Source of the DNA: Carnegiea gigantea
Taxonomy: Eukaryota > Streptophyta > Magnoliopsida > Caryophyllales > Cactaceae
Assembly: GCA_029747015.1 (NCBI GenBank)
Contig: JAKOGI010000007.1
Location: 1,198,001 to 1,262,000 of the forward strand
Direction: 5' to 3'
DNA: 64,000 bases
Shown: positions 58,790 to 64,000 of the stretch, piece by piece
Layout of the letters: every line of letters begins with the position of its first letter
Position numbering within the stretch: the first letter of the stretch is position 1
Made by a program: the position numbers and the translations under genes
Notes under the pieces: generated by a model
What the model was told of the DNA's origin: nothing
Databases searched by the model: none
Seen by the model: the letters and a program-made list of their open reading frames with translations, nothing else

Positions 58790-60556
58790 TTACAGCTTGG
58801 ACATTCCTGAAGCTTCACATTTCCATGGCAGTATTAGTTGCTGCCTCATCAGTATATAGCAAAGCAAAAATGTTGTGGATTTGGTGGAAGTGAGTGCACC
58901 TGCCGGACGCCAATGGCTCACCCAGTGACGGAAACTTCTGGTGGGTCGTGGTGGCTCAGCCTCATGCTCGTGAAGCTGCACCAGCTTGTAAATGGCTGCC
59001 CCTCCTAGAGCCCCTAGGGTTGGTGCAACCAGGTATATCCACAAGGCCTTATAGTTTCCTGCTGCAACTGCTGGCCCGAGTGTCCTCCGTGGATTCATCG
59101 ATGCCCCACTCGATGGCCTGCTCAATCCAAAGGTAAAGAGCTATCTCAATCAACTTAATTCAATTAGCATTTTGCAGTTCTAATATCTGGGATCAAAAGG
59201 AACCAGGCTCTCTGTTAAATTTAAGACTGCATACATTTGACCTCTACATCTGCAGCCCTGCACCAAGAGGACCCCGGGGGTAATGGTTTGATTTGGTAGG
59301 TGCACTTGGCATTCAGCATTTTTAAAAAACAAAATCATATTTTTTTTTATTGTTTCAACTTGTAACAGCTCACCGAATCAAATTACCAGCGTGAAAAACA
59401 GATGCTCTAACATTATACCATAAAGTGATTCAATAATTGTCAATTGAGCAATAAAATCAACAATTTTAGAAGAAATTTCTTAAAACTCACCCTGCAATGA
59501 GTATGTTAAGCGTAACTGTGGCTCCAACTGCAATACCTGCTAATTCCCCAGCCTGTCACAACCAAACCCACAACTTATCACAACTTACACAAAATTACTA
59601 CTTCGCTATGGTGTATAACTTCTTCCTTTTACATTAGCGAAACGTCTATACGCACAGAAGACTTTCTACTAGGATACTTACAGCGCGTGCATCAGTAGCA
59701 ACAGCGGTGACGACAAACATGAGATTGAATGTAATAAGAAATTCAAGCGCAAAAGCCTGTGCAATGCTTAGAGAAGGCACAGTTAGCCCACTGGACATGT
59801 AGGGGTGAAAGACACCCTTGAGGGTGAGAGAGGCAACGATGGAGGCTACAACTTGGGCTGCAATGTAGGCTGGAACTTGAACCCATGGAAAGTGCCAAAG
59901 GGCAGCAAAGGCAATGGTCAAGGATGGATTTAAGTGTGCTCCGGATATGTGACCTGCCGATAGGATTATGGTCATCGCAGCTAGTCCAGCAGAGGCTGCA
60001 TTTCCGATCAATGTCTCCGATCAATGTCTCTGCCCCGTTGTACTTACGGTCCACTATTGGAGAAGCTGTTGCTGCAAATATTAGGATATATGTTCCCACA
60101 AACGCTGCCGCAAGCTGTGCATATCAATATTTCATTTACCACAATATGCTGAATTTGCACATTGCATGGTGTTGAAAACAAACCTAAGGAAGCCTGAAAC
60201 TCAACTTATGCATGCCCTAAAGTTCAAACCCTGATCTTTTGTTGACCAAGAGAACTTGTGCCATCAAGTTAAACTTTTGGTTGAGTTGGATCTCGAACAA
60301 GTAGCTTACGGTTGAGAGTAACATCGGGAGCTTTGAAGTGGGTGATGAGGCAGGAGTGGCCGGGACCCATCCCCATGCGTAGTGCTTACAGGAAGCACTG
60401 CCACGTTGGCATCGAATCTCTCTCGTAGGACATCGAGTCTACCCTTCGCGACGAGAAAAGTGGCGCCGGCGTCCCCTCCGGCGTTGGCGGCACGGACAGC
60501 GCAACCTCCCCCTCTCCACTTCCTCCTCCTCCGTTCTGCCACTCTGCTGATGACAT
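58790..60556 (-). pseudogene. NIP5;1: NIP5;1-like aquaporin (boric acid channel), disabled
   Basis: Minus-strand exons 60556-60305, 60114-59682, 59552-59491 and 59117-58790. Exon 1 starts MSSAEWQNGGGG and contains VPPTPEGTPAPLF and RVDSMSY as in NIP5;1/NIP6;1. It then meets an in-frame TAA before ALRMGMGPGHSCL. It ends NRK, followed by CT where a GT donor is expected. Exon 2 encodes FVGTYILIFAATASPIV and GHISGAHLNPSLTIAFAAL, with NPS as the first pore motif, the NIP5;1 form. A 13-bp tandem duplication (plus strand TCCGATCAATGTC, two copies at about 60003-60028) shifts the frame after GAETLIG. Without it the exon would be exactly 140 codons. Exons 3 and 4 are intact in splicing (CGCGCT/GTAAGT, GCAGG/GTGAGT). 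The second motif is NPR rather than NPV, and the usual stop after RSFR is lost, adding about 45 residues. Sequencing error in a functional gene remains possible. Confidence 0.85.
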
Positions 60557-60787
60557 CCTCCTTTCCTACTTAAACAAAGTTACATAATGATACGGAGACT
60601 CTTTAGGGGCACAGTCATGGTGTAATATCAAAAAAAAAAAGCAGCTTATTAGCTAGAAAAGGACTCAGAATAATAATAAGAAGCATGAATTAAAGTAAAC
60701 CCACTAGAGATTGGAGAGCCTAAAATTTAGAGTGGGAAGGAAAACAGAGGATACAAAGATAATACAACTGATCTCACATCATTAAAG
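60557..60787. other. Upstream region of the NIP pseudogene
   Basis: Former promoter side. No other gene seen. Confidence 0.4.
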
Positions 60788-61141
60788 AGTGATATATGTC
60801 TTGTTGTAAGACACTCTTAAATGTCTTACTTTATCATAAATTAATATGATATATTTTATGATTTAAAACTACAAATTTTTCAATGATTACACTTAATTAT
60901 GAATACGGACCTTAAATGATATCTAATCGCATTAACCGTATCCATGAGTACATATAATACACATATTTTTAAAAAGGTGACAAATTATGGATAAAAAGAT
61001 GATTTTATATAATTTATAAGTTGTAATATGCTTCCATGATTCGATTATACCATTTTTTTTTCAATTTAAAACATAATACTATGATTTTTTTAGTGAAAAT
61101 AATACACTTACAAAGTGTCTTGTAGCAAGACACTTATCATT
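60788..61141. mobile_element. Candidate TIR element upstream of the NIP pseudogene
   Basis: AGTGATATATGTCTTGTTGTAAGACACTCTT at the left and the inverted right end AATGATAAGTGTCTTGCTACAAGACACTTTG are imperfect inverted repeats about 350 bp apart. Each end has its own small palindrome (GTCTTG...CAAGAC). The interior is very AT-rich. Target duplication is not resolved. Confidence 0.55.
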
Positions 61142-62881
61142 TTGCAATTTCAAAATGAATATCTCTTCTTTAAAAAAAAAAAAGAAAAGAAAAGAAAGAG
61201 AGGGTGGGCCCTGGAGTTGGGTTGATTAATGGAAAAGAGTGGATGGGTATGTCTTCCTCCATTATTCTCTCTCTTTCTTTCTCCTCCATCTATGTATTCA
61301 ACCATTATTCTTTTCTTAATTCATTTATCTTTTTTATCTACTACTTTAAGGCAGACAAGTGGAGTATATATAAATTCTACTTAATCTCAAGAATTATTCA
61401 TAGAAGCCAATCGATTTTATATATCTAAATATCCGATCAATGCGTTTTAGTTTTTATTAGTATAGTCACCATTAATTATCTTCTTCCTAACTTCAAGGGG
61501 CACAAATTAAAGGAAAAGAAATTAAAAATTCTAGCTTCTTCGTTATATAAACTTCAAGAGTAACAAAGGATAGCACTTCAAATCCTGCAATAACAGGATC
61601 TGTACCGAAAGTTGTTGCATAAAGGATATTGACCCTATTTTGCGACACTGAAATTATTTAGGTAGTCCAGCCAAATGCATGGAGATCATGAGTAATGGCC
61701 AAACATATGGATAGCGATGAGTACTACATTACATCTCCCATCTCTCTCCATTAAAAAGGAAGCCACTAATGTTAAAGTAGTAATGATGCTGTTCTGATCT
61801 AATGATATCCATTCCCACATTAGAATGGATACTTCACACAAAGTTTCCTTGATTAGGGAGGACCATTGAATACTGTAGCCCTTTTTTCTATAACAAAATG
61901 CTTCTCTTGTCATTTCTCCACCACTACTCTTTACTTGCAAGAGTCAAATTGAAAATCTTTACTCGCAAGAGTAAAATTGAGTACTGCTTTAATTCTGTTG
62001 ATTTGATTATAGCGTGGGACACTTTAAATCTGATATATTCTTATCACTGATTGTAGAGATAAAGTCAGAATTAGCCTCTCTACTTATAGCTTACATATCT
62101 TTTGGATAAAATAGCCTCAGTAAAATCATCCATTTGATGAAAGGAAGGTGTGTAATGTTTTTCAAATAGTAAATTGTGTAACTATGTTGATTTTATTTAT
62201 GATGCATTCAACATGTACTAATACATTGACAATCTTCATTATCTATTGAAAAAAGGGAGCATATTAAGCTTAATCACTAATTGACAACGTTTTGAATGAA
62301 ACGATTAAGTGATAAAGACCATCTACATAAATGTTAACTTGACGATTTAGTAAAAAGTAACTATTCTTAACAAATCATGTAATTCCAAGAGACGTAAGTC
62401 TTATAAAAGGACTAAATTATAGGTGCTGCTCTTTTTTTTCCATAATTGGTTAACAAACTTAAAAAAAAAAAAAAAACCAAATATAACCGGTAACTGCAAG
62501 TCGGAACCACATTAGTAATAACCCGACCGCTCTGTATTCTTTAGCGTTCTGGGTTATCTGGCTTCTTTTTTTTTTTTTATTCTTTTGGTTCCCGAGTAGC
62601 GCCATTGGGCCCTCAAACAGGCAAGCTGCTCGTGGAAAGCCTAGCCTTTAGTCTTTACGGCCCAATTTTCGAAAGTCCATGTGCATTGTGGGCTTAGCCC
62701 ATCGTGGTATTAGTTAGCGTTCTTTGTTGGACACTAATCTAGAAAATCTAGATACTAGTTGAAATTGAAAATATTATATTAAGAAATCAAGATCCTTCTT
62801 ATTGTAGAAAAATTTTTACATAGATTTGAATTTGGTCAGCAAATACTTAGATTTAATTAGATATTACTTTCGTTCTTCTCT

Positions 62882-62924
<43 letters not shown>

Positions 62925-63276
62925 TAAATACTAGTGTTGTTGATCTTTCGAGCACAAAAATGAAAAATAATTCCAAGATTAGTTTTATAAAAGTGACAAA
63001 TCTACAATACTAATGCATTGATAACAACAAAATTAAACTCAAACTTTAACCCTCCTCATTGACCTCCAACCCCACCCCTCTTCAATCCATAGTTGATTAC
63101 AACAATCAAACCATAGATCCACCTTCATAACACTAATAATACCACAGATTCATTCATTCATTAGTAAGATTATATATAATTAGTTAATTATCATTCATAA
63201 GAGATTCATTCATTCATTGCAAAGGTTGTAACACATTAAGTTTTAATTCGTCAGGGTACGTTATTTATCACATTTA
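61142..63276. other. Intergenic DNA
   Basis: AT-rich. It contains two near-identical 22-base units (TTTACTTGCAAGAGTCAAATTGA type) at 61930-61980, poly(A) and poly(T) tracts at about 62461-62476 and 62564-62579, and a TA repeat at about 62886-62922. No supported gene. Confidence 0.5.
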
Positions 63277-63810
63277 CTAATAAGGTTTTTCACCAACAAC
63301 ATTTCCAGGGGGATTATAAAAACAAACCGTCAAGCTAGACCCATCTTTGGCACATCTAGCCTGAGCACACCCCACCTCCACCGACTTCCGCCACACCACC
63401 TGCTTGTACACCCCACACTGGTGGTTCACCGCGCACGAGTCGTTGGCGTAGTTGTAGTACTTCTTCTCCGCCACCCACGCCGCCACCGCCTCCGCTGGCC
63501 TAACCACCGCTCCCTGGGCCCACAGCTGGTTCGCCCCGTACTTGATCTTGTCGCTGCTCAGGTCAGCAAACCTGCACGCGCTCTTCACCCTCTGGTCCGT
63601 GGCCAGCCGGGCCGTGGCGTTGGCTAGAGACGGGCTCCATCGTAGCGGCCCCACTCCCACCTCGGCGCGGGCCTCGTTGTGGGCGCTCAAGAACTCTTGG
63701 GCCGGGTCGGGCAGGGCTATGGATCGGGTTCGCGGCGGGGCTAGACCATGGGCGAAAGATAGGAGGGAGAGTACGATAACACTGACACCAAGGAGACGGG
63801 CCCTTGGCAT
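63277..63810 (-). CDS. STS14-like CAP/PR-1 family secreted protein
   Basis: Single exon, 177 residues. A signal peptide (about 1-22, VSVIVLSLLSFAHG) is followed by a CAP domain: FLSAHNEAR (40-48, H44), LRWSPSLA, YGANQLWAQG (91-100), CGVYKQVVWRKS (132-143) and the end TVCFYNPPGNVVGEKPY. Six cysteines (79, 126, 132, 148, 153, 163) can form the three family disulfides. Typical PR-1 has CGHYTQVVW, but here the second cavity histidine is replaced, as in potato STS14 and At5g66590. The protein should be extracellular. PR-1 proteins bind sterols, but activity in the STS14 branch is not established to my knowledge. The coding region is much more GC-rich than its surroundings. Confidence 0.93.
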   Translation of the reverse strand: MPRARLLGVSVIVLSLLSFAHGLAPPRTRSIALPDPAQEFLSAHNEARAEVGVGPLRWSPSLANATARLATDQRVKSACRFADLSSDKIKYGANQLWAQGAVVRPAEAVAAWVAEKKYYNYANDSCAVNHQCGVYKQVVWRKSVEVGCAQARCAKDGSSLTVCFYNPPGNVVGEKPY

Positions 63811-63887
63811 TATCGCCGTTGTTGCAAATAATTAGTTTGGAGCAGGGAGGATTAAGGGAATAGGAGTACTGACTGCTAAGAATTGAG

Positions 63888-63895
63888 ATATATAC
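63888..63895 (-). promoter_or_regulatory. TATA box of the CAP gene
   Basis: The minus strand reads GTATATAT about 80 bases upstream of the ATG at 63810, a normal spacing for a leader of about 50 bases. Confidence 0.5.
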
Positions 63896-64000
63896 ATCGG
63901 CTCTGCTTGATTTTACGATAATGCCCTTTGTCTGGTTGCTAGGGTGAAGGATGAGGTAGGGGTAGTTTTGTAATTGAGGGGGACAAATGTGAGAGACGGT

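Overview
The window is plant nuclear DNA, almost certainly from a eudicot. Genes have GT-AG introns, intergenic DNA is AT-rich, and there are MITEs, SINE remnants and solo LTRs. All recognised proteins belong to flowering-plant families. I cannot name the genus.

Layout. 1-463: 3' end of a membrane-anchored RNF5/RNF185-type RING E3 ligase (+). 4368-6927: GATL-type GT8 glycosyltransferase in two exons (+). 8757-9347: CML41-like EF-hand protein (+). 9583-10393: SINE split by a hAT element. 14183-16102: LYK4/5-type LysM receptor pseudokinase (+). 16505-16577: tRNA-Ala(UGC) (-). 17190-18315: decayed LYK copy lacking the LysM region. 18997-19503: small plant protein of unknown role (+). 28282-36009: BEL1-like homeodomain gene of the SAWTOOTH (BLH2/BLH4) type in four exons (+). 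39017-41413: BTB/POZ gene of the At3g50780 type in two exons (-). 42-53.8 kb: gene-poor, with a nested MITE/hAT insertion and a Cassandra-like solo LTR. 53872-58134: MIP1-zipper/DUF547 gene in eleven coding exons (+). 58790-60556: NIP5;1-like boric-acid channel with several disabling lesions (-). 63277-63810: STS14-like CAP/PR-1 protein (-).

The main large-scale observation is gene order. From memory of Arabidopsis loci, the RING-LYK-BLH-DUF547 genes match At2g23780-23770-23760-23700. The interleaved GATL-CML41-BTB genes match At3g50760-50770-50780. The window therefore looks like an ancestral block whose genes were later divided between two Arabidopsis regions after duplication.

These genes do not form an operon-like system. 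The nearest thing to a functional theme is LYK4-type chitin co-receptor plus CML41, both linked in the literature to plasmodesmal immunity, with cell-wall (GATL) and boron-transport (NIP) genes also present. I found no clearly new multi-gene system. The best leads are the collinearity, the exon-derived duplicate inside the GATL intron, the disabled NIP gene, the overlapping upstream ORFs in the BLH leader, and several transposon insertions with target-site duplications readable at base level.
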